A stretch of DNA of 64,000 bases from Elephas maximus indicus (lineage: Eukaryota > Chordata > Mammalia > Proboscidea > Elephantidae): the NCBI RefSeq assembly GCF_024166365.1, contig NC_064831.1, positions 26,526,768 through 26,590,767 on the forward strand, read 5' to 3'. Position 1 is the first letter of the stretch; each line of letters starts with the position of its first letter. A program made the translations under genes and the position numbers. The notes beneath the pieces were generated by a model, which did not search any database, was not told the DNA's origin, and saw nothing but the letters and a program-made list of their open reading frames with translations. Below, piece after piece: positions 12,041 to 23,200 of the stretch.

Positions 12041-12699
12041 AGTTTGTCATACTGTGGTGGCTTGTGTGTTGCTGTGATGCTGGAAGCTTGTTGTTGTTGT
12101 TAGGTGCCACTGAGTCAGTTCCGACTCACAGTGACCCTCTGTACAACAAAACAAAATACTGCCTGATCTTGCTCCATCCTCATATCACTGCTCCGCTTGA
12201 GCCCATCATTGCAGTCACTGTGTCAATCCGTCTCATAGAGAGTCTTCCTCTGGGAGTTATGCTAATGGTATTTCAAATACCAGCAGGGTGGTACAAGTTT
12301 CAGAGGAGCTTCCAGGCTAAGACAAACTAGGGAGAAGGACCTGGAAATCTACTTCCAAAAAAATTGGCCAGTGAAAACCTCATTCACTGAATATCAGTGA
12401 ATAAACAAATTTGTCTTGGAAGCAGTACAGCCAGAATGCTCCTTAGAAGAAAGGATGGTGAGACTAACATGCTTTGGACAGGAGGGATCAGTCCCTGGAG
12501 GACATCATGCTTGGTAAAATAGAAGGTCAGCAAAAAAAAAAAAAAAGGAAGACCCTCAACAAAATGGATTCACACAATAGGCTCAAACATAGCAATGATT
12601 GTGAGGATGGTGCAGGACTGGGCACTGTTTTGTTCTGTTGAACATAAGGATGCTAGGAGTTGGAACCTACAGGATGGCACCTAAAAACAACAACAACAA
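12041..12699 (+). mobile_element. RTE-class LINE copy (RTE1-like), interrupted
   Basis: The text from CATACTGTGGTGGCTTGTGT through ACCAGCAGGGTGGTACAAG matches the copy at 30505-30740. Its 3' part translates in patches to the end of an RTE polymerase and runs into GGATGGCACC and a (CAA)n tail. The tail shares its core with the SINE tails in this window. It is a broken copy, split at about 12088 by a second copy in reverse orientation. Confidence 0.75.
12088..12251 (-). mobile_element. 5'-truncated RTE1-like copy nested in reverse orientation
   Basis: Plus-strand text TTGTTGTTGTTAGGTGCCAC ... GTCTCATAGAGAGTCTTCC is the reverse complement of the 3' end of the surrounding RTE (about 12545-12699) and closely resembles 26098-26258. 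The insertion makes a ~160-base inverted repeat with a ~300-base spacer. Confidence 0.8.
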
Positions 12700-12954
12700 T
12701 ATTGTAATATAGTCTCCTAATAGGAAATCAAAATATTTATAAACCTAAAATTCCCTCTGGCCATTGCTCCTTTTTTTCCCCAGAAGCAAAGATATCCTTC
12801 CATATCTTTTCCAATGCATTTATAGGTACACAGGGACTCGTAGAAACTATGTAGTATACTATATAGTTTTTTTTTACTATGCAAGTTATCATACTGTAAT
12901 CATTCTTGTGCCATTTATTAATTTTTATATCTCAGTAATTTATCCATGTTAGAT

Positions 12955-13422
12955 GTGCCATATAGTCGGTTCCGACTCATAGAGACCCTATAGGACAGAG
13001 AGGGGTTCTGCCCCCATTGGGCTTTCAAGGAGAGGCTGGTGGATTTGGACTGCGGATCTTTTGTTTAGCAGAGAAGCTCTATATTTTTCTTTTAATTAAT
13101 TAATTGTGCTTTAAGCGAAAGCTTACAAATCAAGTCAGTCTCTTATACAAAAAGTTTTACACACCTTGTTATGTACTCCTAGCTCCTCTTCCCATAACGA
13201 GACAGCACATTCCTCCTCTCCATCCTGTATTCCCCGTGTCCATTCAACCAGTCCCGTCCCCCCTCTTGCTTCTCATCTCACCTCCAGACAGGAGTTGCCC
13301 ACATAGTCTCATGCGTCTACTTGAGCCAAGAAGCTCACTCCTCACCAATATCATTATCTGTCTTACAGTACAGTCCAATCCCTGTAGCAGATGAACTCTT
13401 AACCACTGTGCCACCAGAGCTC
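12955..13422 (-). mobile_element. AfroSINE-type copy split by an L1 3' fragment
   Basis: The SINE tail and body (ATAGTCGGTTCCGACTCATAG ... GGATTTGGACTGCGG) occupy 12955-13080. The tRNA head (TTAACCACTGTGCCACCAG) resumes at 13399. Between them lies an L1 piece flanked by a copy of the SINE's own sequence, so the SINE is the older of the two. Confidence 0.85.
13081..13385 (-). mobile_element. 5'-truncated L1 3' UTR fragment inserted in a SINE
   Basis: Plus-strand text AATTGTGCTTTAAGCGAAAG then ACAAATCAAGTCAGTCTC is the reverse complement of the shared L1 3' end seen in L1-A to D, and CTCCAGACAGGAGTTGCC matches their 3' UTR. Flanks AGCAGAGAAGCTCT (13067-13080) and AGCAGATGAACTCT (13386-13399) form a 14-base target-site duplication with two mismatches. 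Confidence 0.85.
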
Positions 13423-13775
13423 CAATTTTCAATAGCAATGACATATTTCACATTATCTAAATTCCCTTTTACTGTTAGGTATTTAGACCATTTCCATTTA
13501 TCCCAATTTTTATCAAGGTTGTAAATGTATATCCTTTTGAATGCTTTCTGGGGATATTTCACTAGATTACATGCTGATTCCCTAAATCATCATCAAAATT
13601 TGATATGATCTGGTTTTTTCAAAACTTATGAGTATTTCATTATTGTTTAATTTGTATTTCCTTGATTCCAATGAGGTTGAGTATTTTTACATATGCTCAT
13701 TGGCCAGTTATAATATTCTTTTTGTGGATTGCCTATTCAAATGATTTGCTCTTTTGTAAAATTGGGTGGTTGTTT

Positions 13776-14106
13776 AAGTTGTTGTTGTATGCTGTCAAGT
13801 CGATTCTAACTCAGTGATCAGGCTGAAATCTTTACAGGAGTAGATAAATCAGGTCTTTTCTCCTGCAGAGCCACTGGGTGGGTTTGAACTGCCAACCTTT
13901 CCATTAGGAGCCAAGTGGTTAAAAATTGTGTCCCCAAACCAAACCAAACCCATTGCTGTCAAGTTGACTCTGACTATAGCGGCCATATAGGAGGGAGTAG
14001 AACTCCCTCGTAGAGTTTCCAAGGAGTGGAGCTGTTGACCTTTTGGTTAGCCCCCAGACTCTTAACCACTGCTCCACCAGGGTTCCTATTGTGCCACCAG
14101 GGCTCC
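13776..14106 (-). mobile_element. Long AfroSINE-type copy, outer member of a nest
   Basis: The tail and body (GTTGTTGTATGCTGTCAAGTCG ... GGTTTGAACTGCCAACC) lie at 13776-13930 and the head (GTGCCACCAGGGCTCC) at 14088-14106. The gap is filled by a second SINE in the same orientation. Its extra block AATCTTTACAGGAGTAGAT marks the longer variant. Confidence 0.82.
13931..14087 (-). mobile_element. AfroSINE-type copy nested in another SINE
   Basis: It runs from an (AAACC)n tail, through CATTGCTGTCAAGTTGACTC, to the head CACTGCTCCACCAGGGTTCC. ATTGTG occurs at both edges (13925-13930 and 14088-14093), a short target duplication inside the older SINE. Confidence 0.85.
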
Positions 14107-14830
14107 TTAAAATCAGGTTACTAATCTTTATTGGTTATTGATATTACTGATTCTGCCACCTTTTAAAACTGTTCATGTGGAGTTTTGTCATACAGAAGTT
14201 TCAATGTATTATAATTTTTCTTAATGAATTTGCTACCTTAAAATAACAACAATTATGCTTCCAATATTATTTTCTAGTCTGGTTTAATACCTCTGTATCT
14301 TTCAACCATCTGGAATATATATATTTTTTGAATAATGAGGGTTTTTTTTTGTTTTTGTTTTTCAGAAGGACATTTAAATTCTTAACATCTGCTTATGAAA
14401 AGGCCATTATTTGACACTGATATGAAATATCAACTTAAACATAGAATAAATGTTAGTATATTTATACTTGTGTGTACTGCCTGTCTTCCCGTCCATCAGT
14501 CTGTCTATTCCAACACGGCTTTTCCTGCCATAGCTTTATAGTATACTTCAGTGTTTGTAATCGTATGTCTGTCCTCTTTTTTCTTTTTAACAAGTCAGCC
14601 TAACTACTCTGGCTATTTGCTATTTCTGAATTTTTCAATCAACTTTTCACATTCCGTAAGAAATGCTGGACTTTTTATTTTAAATTATTGAATATATTGA
14701 TTAATTTCAGAAGAACTAGCATCTTTACTATATTGACTTTTCCTAACCTTAAACATGATATATCTCTTTACTTATTTCTGTCTTTTATATCTTCTAATAA
14801 AATTCTATTTTCAAGGTCAGGATAGGTGAC

Positions 14831-16036
14831 TCACAGTTAAATGACTATTTAACAGTTTATTAAAAAGTAAATTGTTCTGCTGCTTAGTACTACGGTGATA
14901 CTTCCAGAGATTTTGCAAGAAATTAGACCACAGGGTGTTAAATTGGCGTCCGTGGATGTAATGCAAATCAATAGTCTATGGACTCCCTGAAATAATACTC
15001 TAACGTCTCTGTGTCTGTTACAGGTGGGAACCCATGCAATTCAAAGGGTATTGTTCAGTTGCCAACCCAACCCTTACAAGCATGCTGACAAATTTGAATC
15101 AACATATAAGTTTAGTTTTTATAACATTGAGCCTCAAGTTTAGCAGTTTTGTGACACTTTCTAGTGTCTATGGAAAGGGAGTAAGAAAAGTAGTTGTAAT
15201 ATTGTGCATCAAAGAAATATTTTCTTTTAAACAAGAACATTTCAAAACTTGGCTCCACCAGTGTGTAGTGAGCCTGGTAATGAAAGAAAGTGATTCTGTT
15301 CAAAGAAATGCAAAGTAGCAAAACAGATGAAGTGAAGAAGAATCTCTGGATGCATTTTTTTCCTAAAGGGTACTGCCATAAGAGGAAGTGTTAGAAAGTG
15401 TGACAAAAGGGCAAAAACAAGAAAACCCATGGCTTAGACTAAAAAGTGAACCGAGAAATAAGGTAAATTCCAGGAAACCATAACTGTCCTGGATGCCCAT
15501 GCAATGGAGAAACCCCTCTCCCCAAAGGTCTCCTTATTGCTCTTTCTTTTCTTTCCCTCATTTTTTTTTTTTTATTTGAGGAAATGTTCTGAAGGCACTT
15601 TCTGGAATTGTGACCCAGAGGTTGAATATTTAAAATAATGAGCCGATTGAAGTCTAATGGCATAGCTGAACTTTCAGGATTTAGCTCAATGCTAGACCCT
15701 GGAAAGGGCTGAGAATATATAATGCCCTTCCTGCCCCTAAAGAACAGATGGGATGCTGTTTTATACTGAAATTTCATTTCAAAATTTACCTGAAAATAAA
15801 TGTTTCGTCTTTTAATTGTTCACCCTGTTGTTCATGTTAAGTGTTCAGATTTGGAATTTATCACAATTGCAATTAATTAACTATTTTGCCATTACTGTTA
15901 TTATTTGTCTGTTCTAATGAACTAACTATACATGCGAATAGAGATATCTATTTTATTCATTGCTGTGCCCCTTACTCAGAGTAGAGTGAGTGCATTGTAG
16001 TTAAATAACAGGAAAATATATATTATATATACAAAA
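14831..16036. other. Non-coding stretch upstream of the intact OR gene
   Basis: No repeat or exon is recognised with confidence. An open frame at 15034-15318 (94 codons) shows no family resemblance I can name. T-run at about 15560-15573. Any upstream OR exon or promoter would lie here or further left, but none is visible by eye. Confidence 0.5.
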
Positions 16037-16082
16037 TGAATGACTGAAAATAAATCAATAATTACATACAATTCTAATGTTT

Positions 16083-16121
16083 CAGATATATTAACCTGTA
16101 CCTCTAAACTCAATCCCACAG
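16083..16121 (+). promoter_or_regulatory. Candidate splice acceptors before the OR coding exon
   Basis: OR genes usually splice a non-coding 5' exon to a point shortly before the ATG. ATGTTTCAG ends at 16085 and AATCCCACAG ends at 16121, 41 and 5 bases before the preferred ATG. Which one is used, if either, cannot be told from sequence alone. Confidence 0.35.
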
Positions 16122-16126
16122 AAGCC

Positions 16127-17053
16127 ATGGGACATGAAAACGTCACAGAATTTATCCTCCTGGGACTTTTTAGTGATGAGAGCACAAAGGCTGCCTGCTT
16201 TGTGCTGTTCTCACTTTGCTATATTGCCATTCTCTCAGGAAACCTGCTCATTCTTCTTACCACCAAGGGCAGCCACCTCAGTGAGCAGCCCAAGTACTTT
16301 TTCCTCAGCTACCTGTCCTTCATGGATGTCTGCTTCACCTCCACAGTGGCCCCCAAACTGATCACGGGCTTGCTGACCCAGCAGAAGACCATCTCCTACA
16401 ACAGCTGCATGGCCCAGATGTTTTATGCCCACTTCTTTGGCACCACTGAGATCTTCATTTTGGTAGCCATGGCCTATGATCGCTATGCAGCCATCTGCAG
16501 ACCCCTTCACTACATGGTCATCATGAGCAGACAGGTGTGCTATGTCCTGGTGATTGCCTCTATTATCGGAGCATTTATCCATTCCATCCTGCAAGTATTG
16601 ATTATGATTGAACTTCCTTTCTGTGGTCCCAATCAGATAGACCACAATTTCTGTGATGTATTCCCAGTGTTGAAGCTGGCCTGCACAGACACTAGTTTGC
16701 TGGTAATTGTGATCATCACCACAACAGGGATGTCGTCCATTTTGACCTTTGTCACCTTGGTTATTTCTTACATCATCATCCTGTTCACCCTGAGGACCTG
16801 CTCCTCTGAGGGTCGCCGCAAAGCCCTCTCCACCTGCGGCTCGCACATCACTGTGGTGTTGATGTTCTTCTTGCCCCTCATCTTCACCTATGTCCCTACA
16901 GCTGATTCTGTCAGTGACGACGAGGTGCTTGCCCTATTTTACACTATGATTGCTCCCATGTTCAACCCCCTCATCTATACACTGAGAAACATAGACATGA
17001 AGAATGCCATGAAGAAAGTGTGGTGCCAAAGCAAGCTGTTTGAAGGGAAATGA
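16127..17053 (+). CDS. Olfactory receptor, family 4-like, intact
   Basis: A 308-residue class A GPCR predicted to bind odorants on olfactory neuron membranes and signal through Golf. Seen: N-terminal glycosylation site N-V-T at residues 5-7; GN of TM1 at 38-39; TM3 Cys94; MAYDRY at 115-120; ECL2 cysteines 166, 176 and 186; KALSTCGSH at 232-240; NPLIY at 280-284; seven hydrophobic segments at about 24-47, 56-78, 96-117, 138-158, 190-217, 236-256 and 266-288. The frame is open 29 codons further up (from 16040), but the ATG at 16127 has an excellent GCCATGG context and the usual OR length. TM2 begins with KYFFLS instead of the usual MYFFLS. It converges with the minus-strand OR array. A candidate AATAAA lies at 17646. 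Family 4 is my reading from motif resemblance; the subfamily is open. Confidence 0.93.
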   Translation: MGHENVTEFILLGLFSDESTKAACFVLFSLCYIAILSGNLLILLTTKGSHLSEQPKYFFLSYLSFMDVCFTSTVAPKLITGLLTQQKTISYNSCMAQMFYAHFFGTTEIFILVAMAYDRYAAICRPLHYMVIMSRQVCYVLVIASIIGAFIHSILQVLIMIELPFCGPNQIDHNFCDVFPVLKLACTDTSLLVIVIITTTGMSSILTFVTLVISYIIILFTLRTCSSEGRRKALSTCGSHITVVLMFFLPLIFTYVPTADSVSDDEVLALFYTMIAPMFNPLIYTLRNIDMKNAMKKVWCQSKLFEGK

Positions 17054-17096
17054 TGACCTTGTTAGTAAGTCCTTTTCATGATCTTATTCTTGCCAC

Positions 17097-17261
17097 GGAA
17101 ACCCTAGTGGCGTAACAGTTAAGAGCTACAACTGCTAACCAAAAGGTTGGCAGTTTGAATCCACCAGGCGCTCCTTGGAAACCCTATAGGGCAATTCTAC
17201 TCTGTCCAATAGGGTTGCTATGAGTCAGAATTGACTCGACGGCAATAGGTTTTTGTTTTTT
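17097..17261 (+). mobile_element. AfroSINE-type copy just after the OR stop codon
   Basis: Complete short-form SINE from GAAACCCTAGTGGCG to CTCGACGGCAATAGG with a T-rich tail. It is flanked by perfect TTATTCTTGCCAC duplications at 17084-17096 and 17262-17274. It sits 43 bases beyond the OR stop, most likely within the 3' UTR. The perfect duplication suggests a fairly young insertion. Confidence 0.93.
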
Positions 17262-17274
17262 TTATTCTTGCCAC

Positions 17275-17774
17275 AGCATAATTAATGTTGACCAATGCAG
17301 CAGGTACAGAGAGGTGACGTTCAGTCATCTAAAGTTGCAAGCCTTGATGACAGGATACCTGTTTGCCGCTCTCTTTCTGGACTTCACTTCTCTGACTCTC
17401 TTCAAAAGAAGTGAATCAGATGATCTCCAGGGCCATTTTAGCTCAGACATTCTGGAACTTATTCTGCTCTTCATGTTTCCAGACACAGTGGGCATTATTA
17501 CACTTTTATCAGGGCAGATTATAAAGACTGCATGATTTGGAAGTTATGAGTGCTTTAGGAAACAGATATCTTGACTGAGACAACTTTCATAGATAGAGAC
17601 AGGTCCTAGGCATTTCCATTTTTTGAGGTTTCCATTACAATAAGAAATAAAGCAATGATAAAAAAATTTTTGAAACTGTTACATATTTTAACTATTTACA
17701 CTGAACAAATTATGCAATATACTATAATTGTATTATTCACATTATACTGTACTTCTGAAGTCACTGTAATTAAT
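17275..17774. other. OR 3' flank, nothing else recognised
   Basis: Probably holds the remaining 3' UTR of the OR at 16127; AATAAA at 17646-17651 is the first good polyadenylation-signal candidate. No repeat recognised. Confidence 0.4.
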
Positions 17775-17855
17775 TCTGACTCATTCTGTTATACGTAAGG
17801 TCACCATGAATTGGAGCTGACTCCATGATAACTAACCACAATAGCAACTCGATAT
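17775..17855 (+). mobile_element. SINE/RTE tail remnant
   Basis: CATTCTGTTATACGTAAGGTC then ACCATGAATTGGAGCTGACTC and a ACTAACCACAATAGCAAC end resemble a decayed SINE or RTE tail. No head is present. Confidence 0.55.
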
Positions 17856-18117
17856 GAATTATGTTCCAGTAATTAGAAGTTTCAAGTTGGATGACGAACA
17901 TCTCTTTTTTTTTTTTTCAATTTTATAAACCTACTTCTCACTTATCAATTACCTCATTTTCAGACATTTCACATTTACAACATTGTAAAAAAATCTACCA
18001 TCGACTATTTTGTCCATTAACAACAGATGTCTGACAGTAACGAATGCCAAAGTGAGAGGCAAGAGTAACACTGGCTATGATGTTAAGGTTGTATGTCAAC
18101 TTGGCTGGGCTATGATT

Positions 18118-18365
18118 CTCAGTGGTTTGGCAGATGATATGACCTTGCTTGCTGAAGGTGAAGAGGGCTTGAAGCACTTACTGATGAAGATCAAAGACCA
18201 CAGCCTTCAGTATGAATTACACCTCATTATAAAGAAAATATAAATCCTCACAACTGGACCAACAAGCAACATCATGATAAATGGAGAAAATATTTAAATT
18301 GTCAAGGATTTCATTTTACTTGGATCCATAACCAACACTCATAGAAGAAGCAGTCAAGAAGTCAA
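18118..18365 (+). mobile_element. RTE-class reverse transcriptase fragment
   Basis: The translation contains LADDMTLLAEGEEGLKHLLM, the catalytic xADD motif and following helix typical of RTE/BovB-type reverse transcriptases, then a stop at 18243 and further matching text in broken frames (MINGENI, FILLGS). It ends exactly where L1-B starts. Such RTE elements are known in afrotherians and in ruminants. It is a fragment with no activity. Confidence 0.72.
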
Positions 18366-19189
18366 AGGAGGCGAAGCCAAGATGACGAAATAGTGAGATG
18401 ATTCTGGCGAGCCCTCTTTACAAAAAAGACCCAACAAAACAAGTGAAATGAGTATATTTGTCACAAGCTGGGAGCCCTGAGCTTCGAAGGGAAGCTTAGA
18501 AAACGAACTGAGGAGTAGGGGGAGGAAGAGACCATTCAGAAGCAGAGAGCAGTTACCAGATCTGAATCATGGAGAGCCATCAGGCACCATTCCTGGAGTG
18601 GCAGCAGTGGGCTGGTACTAGCATTCGGCTACAGTTTCCTCAGGGAGAAGCAGCCAGCCACACAGCCTACTCACACCTCTGGAACTTGAGAAAAATGGCA
18701 CTCTTGGCAAAAGCTAAGTATATTTTACCACGCTCCCCCACCTCTAAGCCTGCTTCAGCAGCTGAATTCCCTGGGCCTGAGATAGGCCCTGTTGAGCACC
18801 TAGAGCCATCCTTCCAGCCTTGGAGAAGGAATAAATTTGCAACTGGGGGAAAAGATAATTTGCCAGCTCCACTGACCAGGAGAGCTCAGGACAGAAGCAG
18901 CTCCTGTGCTGGCATAAATGGTCCATAGACTTTGAGCAAATTTCCATTCTGCATGGACTTTTATGAGCCTATTTTGGGAGAATAGGCCCTTGTTGGCAGA
19001 CTCCAACCGTTTCAGCTGTGAAAAGGAGAGGGGGGTGTTTGATGTTTGACATTGCTTTGCCTGTTAAACAAGGTCCTCACCTACTCACATCGGGGACCTA
19101 AGGACTGGTAGTTCCACTCAGGTCACCCAGCCACCCATGAGAGGGGTCCAAGGATAACTGGTATCCCCAGTCCTTACAACCAAAAACTC
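18366..19189 (+). promoter_or_regulatory. L1-B 5' UTR, type II
   Basis: This leader is unrelated by eye to those of L1-A and L1-C, but matches L1-D (TACTAGCATTCGGCTACAG; GAATTCCCTGGGCCTGAGAT; TTTGATGTTTGACATTGC). It has no ~212-base monomers. AAGATGAC near its start replaces the AAGATGGC of type I. Promoter function is inferred. Confidence 0.65.
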
Positions 19190-19848
19190 AATAGAAAGTC
19201 AGAGGAGCAGAATTGAGCAAGTACAAGCTAGAATTTCTGAACTCGAAGATAAATCACTTGGCACTAATATATTTGAAGAAAAATCAGATAAAAGAATTTT
19301 TAAAAATGAAGAAACCTTAAGAATCATGTGGGACTCTACCAAGAGAAATAACCTAAGAGTGATTGGAGTACCAGAACAGGGAGGGATAACAGAAATTACA
19401 GAGAGAATTGTTGGCATAAAACTTCCCTGATATCATGAAAGATGAGAAGATATCTATCCGAGATACTCATTGAACTCCACATAAAGTAGATCTTAAAAGA
19501 AAGTCACCAAGACGTATTATAATCAAACTTGCCAAAACCAAGGATAAAGAGAGAATTATAAGAGCAGCAAGGGATAAATGAAAAGTCATCTACACAAGAC
19601 AGCCAATAAGAATAACCTTGGACTAGTCAGTAGAAACCATGCAGGCAAGAAGGCAACGGGATAACATATTTAAAAAATTGAAGGAGAAACACTGCCTGCC
19701 AAGAATCATATATCCAGCAAAAGTGTCTCTTAAATATGAAGGTGAAATAAAGATATTTCCAGATAAACACAAGTTTAGGGAGTTTGTAAGAACCAAACCA
19801 AAACTACAAGAAATACTAAAGGGAGTTCTTTACTTAGAAAATCCATAA
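19190..19848 (+). pseudogene. L1-B ORF1, 5' part deleted
   Basis: Only the coiled-coil end, RRM-like core and C-terminal domain remain. Recognisable pieces are SNILVPSD-type antisense shadows aside: sense text encoding VIGVPEQGGI (about 19361), ARRQRDNIFKKLKE from 19639, and FPDKHKFREFVRTKPKLQEI to the stop at 19846. At least two frame changes and stops separate them. Confidence 0.78.
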
Positions 19849-20286
19849 TATCAGGTATCAACCCTAGACTAGAACACTGGGCAGAGAAATCAGAAATCAA
19901 CCCAGGCAGGGAAATCCAAAAAAATAAAGCAAGATTATAAAAAATAAAAAAAACCCAAAACAGGGTAACAGTAATGTTATTACATAAAAGAAGACAACAT
20001 TAAAATAATAAAGGGGGACTAAGAAATGTAATCATACACCTTCCATATGGAGAGGAAGATACGGCGATACAAAGAAACAAAAGTTAGTTTTAAATAAGGT
20101 AACCACAAAGAATACAAACTGTCCTACTCATCAAAATAAAATACAAGGGAAAAATACAGAATCAGCAGAAACTAAATCAACAACAACAAATATGAGGACA
20201 GGACAATAAATAAAGAAAATCTACTCAGCACATAAAATCAAGTGGGGAAAAGAAACTGTCAACTACACACAAAAAAAGACATCAAA

Positions 20287-23200
20287 ATGATAGCACTAAA
20301 TTCATACCTATCCATAATTACCCTGAATGTAAATGCATAAATTCACCAATAAAGAGACAGAGAGTGGCAGAATGGATTAAAAAACAACATCCGTCTATAT
20401 GTTGCATACAAGAGACACACCTTAGACTTAGAGACACAAACTAAAACTCAAAGGATGGGAAAAAATATATCAACCAAACGACAATCAAAAAAGAGCAGGA
20501 GTGGCAATATTAATTTCTCACAAAGTAGACTTTAAAGTTAAATCCATCAGAAAGGATAAGGAAGGACACCATATAATGATTAAAGGGACAATATACCAGG
20601 AGGATACAACCATATTAAATATTTATGCACCCAATGACAGGGCTGCAAGATAGATAAAACAAACTCTATCAGCAGTGAAAAGTGAGATAGACAGCTCCAC
20701 AATCATAGTAGGAGACTTCAACACACCACTTTCGGTGAAGGACAGGACATTCAGAAAAAAGCTCAATAAAGACACAGAAGATCTAAATGCCATAATCAAC
20801 CAACTTGACCTCATACACGTATACAAAATACTCCACCCAACAGCAACCAAGTATACTTTCTTTTCTAGTGCACATGGAACATTCTCTAGAATAGACCACA
20901 TATTAGGTCATAAAGCAAGCCTTTGCAGAATCCAAAACTTTGAAATATTACGAAGCATCTTCTCTGACCATAAGGCCACAGAAGTAGAAATCAGTAACAG
21001 AAAAAGCAGGGAAAAGAGATCAAACACTTCGAAACTGAATAATACTCTGCTCAAAAAAGACTGGGTTATAGAAGACATTAAGGATGCAATAAAGAAATTC
21101 ATAGAATCCAATGAGAATGAAAACATTTCCTATCAGAACCTTTGGGACACAGCAAAACCAGTGTTCAGAGGCCAATTTATATCAATAAATGCACATGTAC
21201 AAAAAGACAAAAGGGCCAAAATCAAAGAAGTATCCCTACAACTTGAATAGAGAGAGCAACAAAAGAAACCCACAGACACCAGAAGAGAGCAGATAAGAAA
21301 AATTAGAGCAGAACTAAATGAAACAGAAAAACAACTGAAAGAATTAATACCACCAAAAGCTGGTTTTTTGAAAAAATCAACAAAATTGATAAACCATTGG
21401 CCAAACTGACAAAAGAAAAACTGGAGAGGAAACAAATAACCTGAATAAGAAATGAGATGGGCGATATTACAACAGAACCAACTGAAATTAAAAAAATCAT
21501 ATCAGATTACTATGAAAAACTATACTCAAATTTGAAAACCTAGAAGAAATGGATGAATTCCTAGAAACACATTACCTACTTAAACTAACATAAACAGAAG
21601 TAGAACAATTAAATAGACCCATAACAAAAGAAGAGATTGAAAAGGTAATCAAAAAAACTCCCAACAAAAAAAGCCCTGGTCTGGATGGCTTCACTGCAGA
21701 GTTCTACCAAACTTTCAGAGAAGAGTTAACACCGCTACTACTAAAGGTATTTCAGAGCATAGAAGAGAACAGAATACTACCAAACTCATTCAATGAAGCC
21801 ACCATCTCCCTGATACCAAAACCAGGTAAAGACACCACGAGAAGAGAAAATTATAGACCTTTATCCATCATGAATGTAGATGCAACAATCCTCAACAAAA
21901 TTCTAGCCAATAGAATTCAACAACATATCAAAAAAATAATTCACCATGACCAAGTGGGATTCATACCAGGTATGCAGGGATGGTTCAACATTAGAAAAAC
22001 AATTAATGTAATCCACCACAAAAATAAAACAAAAGACAAGAATCACACGATTCTATCAATTGATACAGAAAAGGCATTTCACAAAGTTCAGCACTCATTC
22101 ATGATAAAAACTCTAAGCAAAAGAGGAATAGTAGGAAAACTCCTCAGCATAATAAAGGGTATTTATACAAAGCCAACGGCCAACATCACTCTAAATGGAG
22201 AGAGCCTGAAAACATTCCCACTGACATTGGAAACCACACAAGGGTGCGCTTTATCATCACTCTTATTCAACATTGTGCTGGAAGTCCTAGCCAGAGCAAT
22301 TAGGCTAGATAAAGAAATAAAGGGCATCCAGATTGGCACGGAAGAAGTAAAAGTATCTCTATTTGCAGATGACATGATCTTATACACAGAAAACCCTAAG
22401 GAATCCTCCAGAAAACTACTGAAACTAATAGAAGAGTTCAGCAGAGTATCGGGATACAAGATAAACATACAAAATTAGTTGGATTCCTCTACACCAACAA
22501 AAAGAACATCAAAGAAGAAATCGCCAAATGAATGCCATTTAGAGTAGCCCCCAAGAAGATAAAATACTTAGGAGTAAATCTTACCAGAGATGTAAAAGGC
22601 TTATACAAAGAAAACTACAGTACACTTCTGCAAGAAACCAAGAGACTTATATAAGTGGAAGAACATACCTTGCTCGTGGATAGGAAGACATAACATTATA
22701 AAAATATCTATCCTACCAAAAGAGATCTATACATTTAATGCAATTCTGATCCAAATCCCAAGAACATTCTTTAATGAGATGGAGAAACAAATCACCAACT
22801 TCATATGGAAGGGAAAGAGGCCCCAGATAAATAAGGCATTACTGAAAAAGAAGAACAAAGTGGGAGGCCTTACTTCAACTGATTTTAGAACCTATTATAC
22901 TGCCACAGTAGGCAAAACAGCCTGGTACTGGTACAACAAAAGATACATGGACGAGTGGAACACAATTGAGAACCCAGACATAAATCCATCCAAAACAGTT
23001 AATGGGAAAAAGACAGTCTTTTTAACAAATGGTGCTGGCATAACTGGATATCCATCTGCAAAAAAATGAAACAAGGCCCATACCTCACTCCGTGCACAAA
23101 AACTAACTCAAAATGGATCAAAGACCTAAATATAAAATCTAAAATGATAAAGATCATGGAAGAAAAAATAGGGACAACGTTAGGAGCCCTAATACGTGGC

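Larger units (their letters stand above)
12745..14830 (-). mobile_element. Ancient L1 fragment (L1M age), split by SINEs
   Basis: In antisense, recognisable old-L1 ORF2 stretches recur: TTGTATTTCCTTGATTCCAATGAGGTTGAG (about 13650), GCTCATTGGCCAGTTATAATA, TTGCCTATTCAAATGATTTGC, then ACTCTGGCTATTTGC and TATTGACTTTTCCTAACC (about 14600-14750). It is far more decayed than L1-A to D and is interrupted by the SINE nests at 12955-13422 and 13776-14106. Confidence 0.6.

Noticed and set aside
15034-15318. Possible small gene of 94 codons
   Set aside because: No recognisable domain, poor start context evidence and an overlapping minus-strand frame of similar size; treated as chance.
16235-16846. 203-codon open frame on the minus strand
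   Set aside because: It lies wholly antisense to the intact OR coding exon; OR sequence commonly leaves such a frame open. No receptor-independent motif seen.
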